From the NCBI GenBank assembly GCA_942491115.1, contig CALNZV010000020.1, forward strand, positions 682,001 through 746,000: DNA of 64,000 nt, written 5' to 3'. Shown here piece by piece: positions 52,111-60,984 of this stretch. A program made the translations under genes and the position numbers. Within the stretch, counting starts at the first letter, position 1; the number at the start of each line of letters is the position of its first letter. A model generated the notes under the pieces. The model ran no database searches and was not told the origin of the DNA. It worked only from the letters and a program-made list of their open reading frames with translations. This DNA is from CALNZV01 sp942491115. Lineage in GTDB: Bacteria; Desulfobacterota; Desulfobacteria; Desulfobacterales; UBA5852.

Positions 52111-52533
52111 TTATCGCTTCGGTCGCCGGTAGACGGTCTTCCAGCCCGCCCTGCCCTGCCGGCGGCAGTCGGAAAGGGCCTTGTAAAAAGCCCCCACTGC
52201 CAATTCGGCGCAGTGAAAATGGTCCAGAGGCAAGCTCTCCAGACGATCCGCCACCATTTCCGGAGTCAATCGCCACGCATCCCCCAAGGTCTTTGCCTCG
52301 GCCATGGCGATCAGGGCATTGGCACAGGCATTGGTGTTCATGCAGCCGTTCACCTGGTAGGTGATTTCCCGGACAACGTCGCCAACGAGTCTGATGTAGA
52401 ATTCGACGACATCGCCACAGGCGCCTTTTCGCCGCCCCCATCCGGTGGGGTTCGGCATCGGCATCTGACGGTCCGTTCGAAAGGCCATTTCCAGAAATAT
52501 CAGGCTGTGTGCCGTCCACGGGTCATCGGTCAT
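52111..52533 (-). CDS. NifU/IscU-like iron-sulfur scaffold protein
   Basis: The 140-residue protein resembles the IscU/NifU N-terminal domain: GRRKGACGDVVEFYI (C39, D41), VNGCMNTNACANALI (C64, C70) and FHCAELAVGAF (C108). These match the three cluster-binding cysteines and the aspartate of IscU. It lacks the LPPVK motif that IscU uses with HscA. Lying next to the dsr operon it may supply clusters to DsrK or DsrO, but that is inference. Confidence 0.8.
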   Translation of the reverse strand: MTDDPWTAHSLIFLEMAFRTDRQMPMPNPTGWGRRKGACGDVVEFYIRLVGDVVREITYQVNGCMNTNACANALIAMAEAKTLGDAWRLTPEMVADRLESLPLDHFHCAELAVGAFYKALSDCRRQGRAGWKTVYRRPKR

Positions 52534-52681
52534 ACCGCTTTACATCTCCAGGGAAATTTGAGAGCCTGCATGCTATTCTCAAATGACTGGCCTAGTCAAG
52601 GTGCCGTTGTCTGCTGATCGGGAAAGAATCGGCGATCCATCCAGAAACTGCCGTCAACGCGGTGCATAGGGAGGTCGTTGA

Positions 52682-53209
52682 ATGGTGTCGACTATCCGAA
52701 CCACCGGCATAGAAGACGTCCCCGCCATTGCCGAGGTCATTCGCTCGGCATTCCTGCCGGTGGCAAAACGGTTCAATCTGACCCCGGTAAACTGCCCCCG
52801 CCATCCCTCGAATGTGACGACGGACGGGGTCGCGGCAGACATGGACCGGGGGATCCGATACGCCCTTCTCACCCTAAACGAGCGGCCAGCCGGCTGCGTC
52901 GGCCTTGAAATCCCGGAACCCGGGCTCGCCTATATGGAACGGCTTTCCGTCAGGCCGTCCGCCCAGAGGCAGGGGTATGGCAGGGCCCTGATCACCTATT
53001 TTCTCGAACATGCCGCCGCGGCCAATGCCGATCGCATCAGCATCGGAATCATTGCCGACCAAGTGGAACTCGGCCGTTGGTATGCGCGATTGGGTTTCAA
53101 AGAGACCGAACGTCGCCGTTTCGACCATCTGCCTTTCGAGGTCGCATTCATGACCAAGGCATTGACGGCGGGGAAACCGTTGCCCCCCGCAAACAGGAAA
53201 TCGCCATGA
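52682..53209 (+). CDS. GNAT-family N-acetyltransferase
   Basis: The 175-residue protein has the GNAT fold with motif A MERLSVRPSAQRQGYGRALI, which binds the acetyl-CoA pyrophosphate, and GRWYARLGFKETERRRFDHL near the end. The substrate cannot be told. Its stop overlaps the cupin gene by four bases, so the two are coupled. Confidence 0.88.
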   Translation: MVSTIRTTGIEDVPAIAEVIRSAFLPVAKRFNLTPVNCPRHPSNVTTDGVAADMDRGIRYALLTLNERPAGCVGLEIPEPGLAYMERLSVRPSAQRQGYGRALITYFLEHAAAANADRISIGIIADQVELGRWYARLGFKETERRRFDHLPFEVAFMTKALTAGKPLPPANRKSP

Positions 53210-53532
53210 CCTTTGCCTCCGCTTCAGACATCAGCGACCGGGAGATTGCCCCCGGCATCCGAATGAAAACCCTTGCATGGGGCGAGCGAACCCTGATGGC
53301 ATCCTTCCATCTCGATCAGGGCGCCCATCTTCCCCTTCACTCCCACCCCCATGAGCAAACCGGATACCTGGTTTCCGGGCGCCTTCGGCTGACCATCGGC
53401 AAGGAGGCACGAGAACTGGGCCCTGGAGACGGCTGGGTCATCCCCGGGGGTGTCGACCATCAAGCGGATGCGCTCGAAGCGACGACGGCACTGGAAGTGT
53501 TTTCCCCCGTTCGTGAGGAGTATCTTCCATGA
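53206..53532 (+). CDS. Small cupin-domain protein
   Basis: The 108-residue protein is one cupin barrel: cupin motif 1 HLPLHSHPHEQTGYLVSGRL (three histidines and a glutamate for a metal) and motif 2 LGPGDGWVIPGGVDHQADA. The family includes metal-dependent oxygenases, isomerases and sugar-binding regulators; no specific role is evident. Starts with ATGA overlap on the acetyltransferase gene. Confidence 0.87.
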   Translation: MTFASASDISDREIAPGIRMKTLAWGERTLMASFHLDQGAHLPLHSHPHEQTGYLVSGRLRLTIGKEARELGPGDGWVIPGGVDHQADALEATTALEVFSPVREEYLP

Positions 53533-53605
53533 TTTAGGCCCAAAGAGATCTTTAAAAAAACGACTCAAACGCCCTTGGCAGGGCGGTAATGAATGGAGGA
53601 AAACC

Positions 53606-54436
53606 ATGAGCATTTCCCGGCATGCTCTTCTGGTGGTGCTGTTCATCGGATTTTCCTGGTTCCCAGCCTTGGCCGACGAAAACGACGTCCCCGGCGCCCG
53701 TGACCACAAGATGTTCACCCGAATGCCCGGTTTTTTTATCGACGCCTTTGAGCAGAAGGAAGCGGCCTCCTATACCGTCGATGCCGACCAAGACAAAACG
53801 GGTGTCACCGACCGCCGTGTTCTGATCGATTACGTCCTTCGGGAAGCAAGCCCACCGCCGCATGACGGACAAATCATCGGCAATCATGCGGCAGCGGTCA
53901 GTGCGCTGGGGGGACACGTCATCTTCAGGGACGAAAACGCCGCTGTTTTCAGAATTCAAGAGGAGTTCACTGAAATCTGGGTTCACTTGGTGGTCTGGGG
54001 AGGGGATCGCTATGGCCTCAGGATTATCGAAACCCACGTCGCGCCGCCCAAGACCGTCATGGATCCCCACCTCCTGGCCGAAAGCCTCGAGGCAGAAGGC
54101 CGCGTGGCAATATACGGCCTGGTGTTCGATGCTGAAAAAACAGTTGTGACCCCGGAATCAACCCCCATCCTCGTCGCGATATCAGACCTTCTCAAGGCCT
54201 ACCCCGACTTGAGACTTCATGTCGTCGGCCATACCGACAACCAGGGGAATTTTTTAGGCAGCCTCAATCGATCCAAGCGCGAGGCCAACCTGGTGGTCCG
54301 CGAGCTGCTGGCCAACTACGGGATCAAGCCGGGTCGACTGCAACCCTATGGTGTGGGGCCCTTGTCCCCCATTGCATCCAACGGCCACGAACCGGGTCGG
54401 CGCCTGAACCGCCGTCTCGATCTGGTCCTGAGATGA
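53606..54436 (+). CDS. OmpA-family protein
   Basis: The 276-residue protein has a signal peptide (ALLVVLFIGFSWFPALA, cleaved before DEND), a 150-residue domain with SYTVDADQDKTGVTDRR and IIGNHAAAVSALGGHVIF, and a C-terminal OmpA domain (YGLVFDAEKTVVTPESTPIL, LHVVGHTDNQGN, NRSKREANLVVREL) that binds peptidoglycan. It has no beta-barrel of its own. GGAGG lies seven bases before the ATG. Likely periplasmic, tied to the cell wall. Confidence 0.88.
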   Translation: MSISRHALLVVLFIGFSWFPALADENDVPGARDHKMFTRMPGFFIDAFEQKEAASYTVDADQDKTGVTDRRVLIDYVLREASPPPHDGQIIGNHAAAVSALGGHVIFRDENAAVFRIQEEFTEIWVHLVVWGGDRYGLRIIETHVAPPKTVMDPHLLAESLEAEGRVAIYGLVFDAEKTVVTPESTPILVAISDLLKAYPDLRLHVVGHTDNQGNFLGSLNRSKREANLVVRELLANYGIKPGRLQPYGVGPLSPIASNGHEPGRRLNRRLDLVLR

Positions 54437-54604
54437 CCCCCCCCGATTAAAAAAGCACCAGGTGGCCGTGTCAACCCTGCCGTCGGGATTGAACTCGCCG
54501 GACAAAAAAGATATACGTTATTTCGAGCCTTGCGACCTTGCCGGCGCTTGCCGGAAGGCCACCTTTTTCCCCTTTCTAAAGCCCATTGCAAGGAGGCCTG
54601 ACCA

Positions 54605-55222
54605 ATGACCACCCCCTCACGGAGCACCCGTGCCTGGATCATCCCTGCCGTGCTTGCCGCTGCATGCCTGCTGCTGTTTTCCTGCGGAGGCAAGCAAACA
54701 CCATCGGGATCCGACACGGTAGCGGAACCGGCTGCCAGCCCGGAGGCCCTGTTTGCCGGTGAACCGCCGGTCGAGTCCCCTTACGAAGCGGTGGTCGTCG
54801 AATCCTTTCAAACCACCGATGAATTCAAGCGCGACTACGCCGCCGAGCTTGAGGTCTGTCATCGGACGGTGCTTGATGAGCTCAGGAAAAAAGATCGCTA
54901 TCGGGTGGTCGAAGATCCTGCGGACGCTAAAGGCTTCGGCAGGGTGCTGATCGTCCACACCCAAGTCCCCGACATGCGGATCGCTGGCGGGGCCGCCCGG
55001 TTCTGGGGCGGTGCCTTTGCCGGCAGCTCCCACATGACCCTCAATCTGGTTTTTGAAGATGCCAAAACCCAAAAGGTCGTCCGGGAGAAGGTCATTGAAA
55101 GCCATAACAACGCCTTTGCCGCTGCATGGTCCTTCGGGGCCAACGACAGAAGCCTGCCCTCGGACATGGGGTTGATGGTGGCCGGATACATTACGGCGAC
55201 CGTCCCTTCGGCCAAGCAATAG
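54605..55222 (+). CDS. Lipoprotein, DUF4410-like
   Basis: The 205-residue product has a signal ending in the lipobox LFSC (C27), a disordered stretch rich in P, A, S and E, and a domain with YEAVVVESFQTTDEFKRDYA, VLIVHTQVPDMRIAGGAARF and MTLNLVFEDAKTQKVVREKV that resembles DUF4410. Function unknown. An AAGGAGG site precedes the ATG. It follows the OmpA-like gene by 168 bases. Confidence 0.75.
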   Translation: MTTPSRSTRAWIIPAVLAAACLLLFSCGGKQTPSGSDTVAEPAASPEALFAGEPPVESPYEAVVVESFQTTDEFKRDYAAELEVCHRTVLDELRKKDRYRVVEDPADAKGFGRVLIVHTQVPDMRIAGGAARFWGGAFAGSSHMTLNLVFEDAKTQKVVREKVIESHNNAFAAAWSFGANDRSLPSDMGLMVAGYITATVPSAKQ

Positions 55223-55265
55223 ATCTCCGGCGGTGGCAGGCACGGCCGTGTCCCATCCGGGCAGT

Positions 55266-56144
55266 CTATCTCCCGGGGGCTTCCAGGGGTTCCCAGCCGG
55301 CGAGTCGGGCCATCATCCACCAGAAGGCCCGGGCGTTCATATCGCAGATGAGGGGCTTTGAGCGCCGGCAATCATAAGGGCTGCAGTCTTTAGGATTGGC
55401 GTCGCACCACTCGCCGGCCCAGTTCCGGGTCGACCCGCTCTCCTGGTAGTAGCCCCCGAAATCCCCTTCCCGGTCCAGATAGTCGTTACCGTCGGGGTCG
55501 AAGCGCTCGATATCGGCCACATCGAAGAGAATCTTATGTTGGGACCGGCAGTAGGCCCTGATCTGTTCGTTACGCAAGTGAGTGTTACCCGCCGACCCTT
55601 TCCCGTCCAGAGGGGCCGTGGTGTAGACCATGGCCACTCCGGGAAAAGCGGCCTCGAGCGCTTCCATCTGCTCCAGATAGAGATCGACCTCCTCCGGGGT
55701 ATATCGGGTCAACTGGTCTCCCCAGCACCACATGACCACATTGACGTCTCCCCATCCTTCCTCCAGTAAAAACCGGGTTCGATCCACCCATCGGTAGCGG
55801 TCCGGGGTCCCCAAATCCCCTCTCAGGTCTTTGGTGAAAATAGCGAGAGCGTCCCCCCGGCCGGCCCGATCGATCTCATAGAGGGGGTCAAGGAGTTCCA
55901 GGTGTTCTAAGCCTTGAAGGAGGCGCACACCCAAATCGTTGAGCCCGTAGGCCACACCCATGGTTTCCCGGGCTTTCAGAATCCATTCTTCAGGAATTTG
56001 ATCGAGATCGGTGCAGGCGTGGTCGATGATGATGGGCGCCTCACGGGATCCCATGGCAGAAGGGCCAACCGCCCGATCGCCTGAGGCGCAACCGCCGAGG
56101 AGGATCGGCAGCAACAGCACATAAACCATGGGACGGGAAATCAT
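55266..56144 (-). CDS. Lipoprotein with SGNH-hydrolase-like features, unknown function
   Basis: The 292-residue protein has a lipoprotein signal (VYVLLLPILLGGC, C19) followed by IIIDHACTDLDQIPEEWI, WGDVNVVMWCWGDQL, a region PGVAMVYTTAPLDGKGSAGN, and NYLDREGDFGGYYQESGSTR with several tryptophans near the C-terminus. The order resembles SGNH-type esterases, but I cannot place the catalytic serine. A strong AAGGAGG site fixes the ATG at 56144. Confidence 0.65.
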   Translation of the reverse strand: MISRPMVYVLLLPILLGGCASGDRAVGPSAMGSREAPIIIDHACTDLDQIPEEWILKARETMGVAYGLNDLGVRLLQGLEHLELLDPLYEIDRAGRGDALAIFTKDLRGDLGTPDRYRWVDRTRFLLEEGWGDVNVVMWCWGDQLTRYTPEEVDLYLEQMEALEAAFPGVAMVYTTAPLDGKGSAGNTHLRNEQIRAYCRSQHKILFDVADIERFDPDGNDYLDREGDFGGYYQESGSTRNWAGEWCDANPKDCSPYDCRRSKPLICDMNARAFWWMMARLAGWEPLEAPGR

Positions 56145-56275
56145 TACGCACCTCCTTCCGTGTCGGGTATCCATGGGGATCGATCCATCCGTCCCGGTCT
56201 TATAGGTTTCGGGGCCGATCGTCAACAACGGCTACGGTGCCTCCGCGGATGTCGTACAAAAGGCCGGATCTCACC

Positions 56276-56304
56276 TTGACATGAAAAGGTTTGATAGGTG
56301 TATA
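56276..56304 (+). promoter_or_regulatory. Candidate promoter of the peptide ABC operon
   Basis: A perfect TTGACA (56276-56281) is followed 17 bases on by TGTATA (56299-56304), or 19 bases on by TATAGG. The gene starts at 56416 after a leader of about 105 bases. Confidence 0.5.
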
Positions 56305-56415
56305 GGTGGTTACTGATCCCGCCGACCCTGGTCCAGGGTGAGCCGCTTGCTGGAACCGTCGGCCGGGAAACAGCCCTTGTGCGTTCCTGAAACCCCAAAC
56401 GAAGGGAGAAGGGTC

Positions 56416-58002
56416 ATGAAGCGTTGCATTGTGGGTTTTGTTTTGGTGATGATGCTTGTAGTTGCAGGAATCGCCGCTGCCGCCACGCCGAAGGAGGCCC
56501 TGGTGATGGCTTGGCAGTTCGACGATATCATCACTCTGGATCCGGCCGAAATTTTCGAGTTCTCCGGCGCGGAGTACGCCGGCAACACCTACGACCGGCT
56601 GATCGGCTTCGACGTGGACGACGTCAGCAAGATCTACGGCATCGTGGCCGAAAGCTGGGAGGTGGGCGACGACGGCAAAACCTTCACCTTCAAGATTCGA
56701 AAAGGGATTCCGTTTGCATCCGGGAATATGCTGACCGCAAGGGATGCCGCGTTTTCCCTCCAACGGACGGTCATCCTGGACAAGTCTCCCGCGTTCATCC
56801 TCAGCCAGTTCGGCTTTACCGCCGACAACGTCCGTGAAAAGATTCGGGCCGTGGACGACGATACCCTCGTCCTGGAAACCGGTGACGAGTTTGCCCCCAC
56901 CTTCGTGCTTTATTGCCTCACCGCCACCGTGGGGTCGGTGGTGGACATGAAGGAGGTCATGGCCCATGAGGAAAGCGGCGACCTGGGACATGCCTGGCTG
57001 AGAACCCACTATGCCGGTTCCGGGCCCTTCATGCTGAGGGACTGGAAGCCTAGCGAACTTCTCGATCTGGATGGCAACCCCAACTACTGGGACGGGGCTC
57101 CGGCCATGAAGCGGGTGGTGATCCGACATATCGCCGAACCGGCCACCCAGCGGCTTCTGGTGGAAAAAGGGGACATCGACATCGCCAGGAACCTGGGACC
57201 CGATCAGATCAAGGGTCTTGAAGGGAATCCCAAGGTCCGGATTCATTCGTCTCCAAAAGGGGGGATCTTCTACCTTGGGCTCAATCAGAAGAATGAGATA
57301 CTGCAGAAGCCCGAGGTGCGCCAGGCCCTCAAATACCTGGTGGACTACGAGGGTATCGCCGATACGATCCTCAAAGGAAGCATGGTCCCCCACCAGGCCT
57401 TTCTGCCTCTGGGATTCCTGGGCGCGCTGGAAGACAAGCCCTTCTCCTTCGATCCGGCAAAAGCCAAAGCCCTGCTTGCCGAGGCCGGATACCCCGACGG
57501 ATTTTCCATTACCATGGATACCCGGAACAACTTTCCCACCCTGGACATGGCCCAATCCATTCAGTCCACCTTCGCCCAGGGAGGCGTCAACCTGGAAATC
57601 GTTCCCATGGACGGGAAACAGGCCCTCACGAAATACCGGGCACGCAACCACGAAATCTATATCGGCCGCTGGGGACCGGACTATCAGGACCCCCATACCA
57701 ATGCCGACACCTTTGCCAAGAACCTCGATAACGCCGACGAAGCAAAGGATAAGCCCCTGGCCTGGCGAAATGCCTGGGACATCCCCGAGATGAGCCAAAA
57801 AACCCTGGCCGCCGTCAAAGAGAAAGATCCGGCAAAGAGGGCCCAGATGTACCAGGATATCCAGCGAGAGCACCAGGAGACGTCGCCTTTCGTGATCATG
57901 TTTCAGGATATCGAAGTGGCGGCCGAAGGGGCCAACGTCAAGGGGTTTGTTTTGGGACCCAGCTTCGACAGCAACTTCTATCGGTTCGTCACGAAGGATT
58001 GA
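56416..58002 (+). CDS. Peptide-type ABC transporter substrate-binding protein (family 5)
   Basis: The 528-residue protein has a signal peptide (cleaved after GIAAA) and the family 5 layout: IITLDPAEIFEFSGAEYAGN, VAESWEVGDDGKTFTFKIRK, GSGPFMLRDWKP-like SGPFMLRDWKPSELLDLDGN, and NQKNEILQKPEVRQALKYLV. It binds the substrate in the periplasm. Relatives bind di- and oligopeptides or nickel; the dipeptidase in the same cluster favours peptides. A stem-loop follows the gene. Confidence 0.9.
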   Translation: MKRCIVGFVLVMMLVVAGIAAAATPKEALVMAWQFDDIITLDPAEIFEFSGAEYAGNTYDRLIGFDVDDVSKIYGIVAESWEVGDDGKTFTFKIRKGIPFASGNMLTARDAAFSLQRTVILDKSPAFILSQFGFTADNVREKIRAVDDDTLVLETGDEFAPTFVLYCLTATVGSVVDMKEVMAHEESGDLGHAWLRTHYAGSGPFMLRDWKPSELLDLDGNPNYWDGAPAMKRVVIRHIAEPATQRLLVEKGDIDIARNLGPDQIKGLEGNPKVRIHSSPKGGIFYLGLNQKNEILQKPEVRQALKYLVDYEGIADTILKGSMVPHQAFLPLGFLGALEDKPFSFDPAKAKALLAEAGYPDGFSITMDTRNNFPTLDMAQSIQSTFAQGGVNLEIVPMDGKQALTKYRARNHEIYIGRWGPDYQDPHTNADTFAKNLDNADEAKDKPLAWRNAWDIPEMSQKTLAAVKEKDPAKRAQMYQDIQREHQETSPFVIMFQDIEVAAEGANVKGFVLGPSFDSNFYRFVTKD

Positions 58003-58012
58003 TCTCAACACC

Positions 58013-58081
58013 CTCGACAACCGCCGGCGGGCCGATCCCCAAGCACCGGACGTTTTCGATCGATCGGCCGGCGGCGTCGAG
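58013..58081 (+). promoter_or_regulatory. Long stem-loop between binding-protein and permease genes
   Basis: CTCGAC (58013-58018), CCGCC (58021-58025) and GGCCGATC (58030-58037) pair in order with GTCGAG (58076-58081), GGCGG (58070-58074) and GATCGGCC (58062-58069): 19 base pairs with small bulges and a 24-base loop. No U-run follows. It is placed like the REP elements that keep binding-protein mRNA above permease mRNA. Confidence 0.5.
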
Positions 58082-58099
58082 AGATAGTGGCCACTGCCT

Positions 58100-59158
58100 A
58101 TGCCTGCCCATTCCGCTGCCGGTGCGCATATCCTGAATCGAAAATCCACACGGGTCACCCTCAAACTGATGGGTGTGGCGGTGTCCGTCGCCCTGACCTT
58201 TCTGGGGCTCCTCTTGGTTACGTTCCTCATTGGTCGGGTGGTGCCCATCGACCCCGTCCTCTCGGCGGTCGGAGACCGGGCATCGGCCGAGGTCTACGAG
58301 AGGGTCAGGGTGGAGCTCGGCCTCCATCTTCCCCTCTACCAGCAGTTCTGGGTGTATCTCGGCAACATCGCCCATGGGGATCTGGGCCAAAGCGTACTGA
58401 CGGCCAACCCGGTGATCAATGACATTTTGCGGGTGTTCCCGGCCACCCTCGAACTGGCCACCATGGCCACCTTCTTCGGTGTGCTCTTCGGGATCCCCAT
58501 GGGAGTCGCCGCCGGGGTTTACCAGGGACGGTGGCCCGATCAGGTCATTCGTGTTTTAGGGCTTTTCGGCTACTCCGTCCCGGTATTCTGGCTTGGCCTG
58601 ATGGGCCTGGTGCTCTTTTACGGGAAGCTGGACTGGGTTCCGGGGCCGGGAAGACTGGATGTGTTCTATGCCGGTATGATCCCGTCGGTCACCGGTGTCA
58701 TTTTGATCGACAGCGCCCTGGCCGGAGATTGGGACATCTTCGGAAACGCGCTTTCCCACCTGGTGCTGCCGGCGGCCATTTTGGGCTATTTCTCTCTTGC
58801 CTACATCAGCCGTATGACCCGAAGCTTCATGATCGAGCAATTGAACCAGGAATACGTGACCACCGCGAGAGTAAAAGGAGTCAGCGAGTGGCGGACCGTC
58901 TGGATTCATGCCCTGGGCAATGTCAGGGTGCCCCTGGTCACGGTGATCGCCCTGTCCTACGCCAGCCTGCTGGAGGGCTCGGTGCTCACCGAAACCGTCT
59001 TCGCCTGGCCCGGGCTGGGATTCTACCTGACCCAGTCGCTTCTCAGCGCGGACATGAATGCGGTTTTGGGCGGGACTATCGTGGTGGGGTCGGTTTTCAT
59101 CGGCATCAACCTTCTGTCGGACCTGCTGTATCGGCTCCTGGACCCCCGAGCCCGATAA
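58100..59158 (+). CDS. Peptide ABC transporter permease, DppB type
   Basis: The 352-residue protein has six membrane segments and the ABC-permease loop motif (YVTTARVKGVSEWRTVWIHA, the EAA-type loop that contacts the ATPases), plus the family start LGLHLPLYQQFWVYLGNIAHGDLG in pieces. The N-terminus is about 30 residues longer than usual; a later start is possible. Confidence 0.92.
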   Translation: MPAHSAAGAHILNRKSTRVTLKLMGVAVSVALTFLGLLLVTFLIGRVVPIDPVLSAVGDRASAEVYERVRVELGLHLPLYQQFWVYLGNIAHGDLGQSVLTANPVINDILRVFPATLELATMATFFGVLFGIPMGVAAGVYQGRWPDQVIRVLGLFGYSVPVFWLGLMGLVLFYGKLDWVPGPGRLDVFYAGMIPSVTGVILIDSALAGDWDIFGNALSHLVLPAAILGYFSLAYISRMTRSFMIEQLNQEYVTTARVKGVSEWRTVWIHALGNVRVPLVTVIALSYASLLEGSVLTETVFAWPGLGFYLTQSLLSADMNAVLGGTIVVGSVFIGINLLSDLLYRLLDPRAR

Positions 59159-59223
59159 TATCGACTGCTTGGGATTGGCTGAGCCCCTCCGGCCGTTAAC
59201 CCTTAACCCTGAGGACATTTCCG

Positions 59224-60138
59224 GTGACGATACCCTCCGACTCCCTTCACGCATGGCTGCTGACCGCCACACCAGGTTCCAGGCTCCAGGCGCGGATGGG
59301 AAGGGCATACGGGGCATGGCTTTCCTTTCGGGGAAACCGGCTTGCGGTCATCGGACTGACTGTCATCGTCATTCTCCTTCTGGTGGCGGCGTTGGCGCCG
59401 GTTATCGCCCCTTATCCCCCCAACGCGCCGGATTTGACCGCGCGTCTTCTGCCCATGAGCACTGATCACTGGCTGGGGACGGACGAGCTGGGGCGGGACA
59501 TCCTCTCCCGGATCATTTACGGGTCGCGCCTGACCCTGTATGTCGTCGTTCTGGTGGCGGTGATCGCCGCCCCCGTGGGGCTGCTTATCGGGACGACGGC
59601 TGGCTATGCCGGGGGCGTCCTGGATGCCGTCCTGATGCGGGTGACCGATATCTTTCTGGCCTTTCCAAAGCTGATTCTGGCCCTTGCCTTCGTTGCCGCG
59701 CTGGGGCCCGGCATCGAAAACGCCATCATCGCCATCGCCGTCACCTCTTGGCCCCCTTACGCCCGGATTGCCCGTGCCGAAACCATGACCATCCGGGATG
59801 CCGATTTCATCAGCGCCGCCCGCATCCAGGGCGCCGGTCCGCTTCGGCTCGTCTGGGGTCACGTCGTCCCTCTGTGCACCTCCTCTCTCATCGTCCGGGT
59901 CACCCTCGATATGGCCGGCATCATCCTGACAGCGGCAGGCCTGGGGTTTCTTGGGCTCGGCGCCCAGCCCCCCCTACCCGAGTGGGGAGCAATGATTTCA
60001 AGCGGCCGCAAATTTCTTCTCGACCAGTGGTGGGTCGCCACCATGCCGGGGGTGGCGATCTTCATCGTGAGCCTGGGCTTCAACCTTCTGGGCGACGGAC
60101 TGCGGGACGTTCTCGATCCTAAAGCGGAGGTGCGATAG
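59224..60138 (+). CDS. Peptide ABC transporter permease, DppC type
   Basis: The 304-residue protein has an N-terminal OppC-type segment, DHWLGTDELGRDILSRIIYG, characteristic of DppC/OppC, five or six membrane segments and the EAA loop DADFISAARIQGAGPLRLVW. The start is a GTG at 59224 with a GAGGA site. It ends directly at the next GTG. Confidence 0.92.
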   Translation: MTIPSDSLHAWLLTATPGSRLQARMGRAYGAWLSFRGNRLAVIGLTVIVILLLVAALAPVIAPYPPNAPDLTARLLPMSTDHWLGTDELGRDILSRIIYGSRLTLYVVVLVAVIAAPVGLLIGTTAGYAGGVLDAVLMRVTDIFLAFPKLILALAFVAALGPGIENAIIAIAVTSWPPYARIARAETMTIRDADFISAARIQGAGPLRLVWGHVVPLCTSSLIVRVTLDMAGIILTAAGLGFLGLGAQPPLPEWGAMISSGRKFLLDQWWVATMPGVAIFIVSLGFNLLGDGLRDVLDPKAEVR

Positions 60139-60984
60139 GTGACCCCCCTTCTGGATATCGACGCCCTTTCCGTCACCTTCTCCACCCGAAAGGAAACCGT
60201 GAGGGCCGTCCGGGGAGTCAGTTTTGCCATGGGCCGGGAAAAGCTGGGAATCGTGGGCGAGTCCGGCTCCGGCAAGTCGGTGACCTGCCGCGCCATTTTG
60301 AAGCTGATCCGGCCACCAGGCCGGGTGAAGGCCCGGAAACTGACCTTTGAGGGCATCGATCTTCTCGCCGCCAGCCCTCGCCAACTGAGGCATATACGGG
60401 GAGGGCGGATCTCCATGGTCATGCAGGATCCCAAATATTCCCTGAACCCGGTCATGACCGTCGGCCGCCAGATAGCCGAGGCCTATGAAATACATGACCA
60501 GGCCGGGGCCTCCGAAGCCAAGCGACGCTCCCTCGACATGCTGGAAGCCGTCCGAATACGAAATCCGGAGCAGGTCTTCGGTGCCTATCCCCATGAGGTG
60601 TCGGGGGGGATGGGTCAGCGGATCATGATCGCCATGATGCTGGCCTCTAACCCGGATCTGCTGATTGCCGACGAGCCCACCTCGGCCCTGGATGTCACCA
60701 TCCGGCTTCAGCTCCTCGCCATCCTGGACGACCTGGTGACCCAGAGGGGAATGGGGCTCATCTTCATCAGCCACGATCTCAACCTGGTCGCCTCCTTCTG
60801 CGATCGGGTCATCATCATGTACGGCGGGCGGATCATGGAAGTCTGCCGGGCCTCGGAGCTTTCAAACGCCCGTCACCCTTACACGAGAGGGCTGCTGGGT
60901 TGCCTGCCCAAAATCGACCATCGCCGGGAGACCCTGGCGGTTCTCAAGCGGGACCCCGCCTGGCTGGAGAACGGCGATGATTGA
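60139..60984 (+). CDS. Peptide ABC transporter ATP-binding protein, DppD type
   Basis: The 281-residue ATPase has Walker A GESGSGKS, the signature EVSGGMGQRIMIA (SGGMGQR), Walker B LLIADEPTSALD and the switch histidine ISHDL. It is shorter than DppD (about 330), ending near HPYTRGLLGCLPKID, so most of the C-terminal Fe-S or oligopeptide extension is missing; NikD is similar in length. Starts with a GTG right after the permease stop, with GGAGG before. Confidence 0.92.
   Translation: MTPLLDIDALSVTFSTRKETVRAVRGVSFAMGREKLGIVGESGSGKSVTCRAILKLIRPPGRVKARKLTFEGIDLLAASPRQLRHIRGGRISMVMQDPKYSLNPVMTVGRQIAEAYEIHDQAGASEAKRRSLDMLEAVRIRNPEQVFGAYPHEVSGGMGQRIMIAMMLASNPDLLIADEPTSALDVTIRLQLLAILDDLVTQRGMGLIFISHDLNLVASFCDRVIIMYGGRIMEVCRASELSNARHPYTRGLLGCLPKIDHRRETLAVLKRDPAWLENGDD

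Noticed and set aside
56200..58248. Open frame of about 680 codons antisense to the ABC binding-protein gene
   Set aside because: It crosses a convincing signal peptide gene, the intergenic stem-loop and the permease start, with no recognisable domain.
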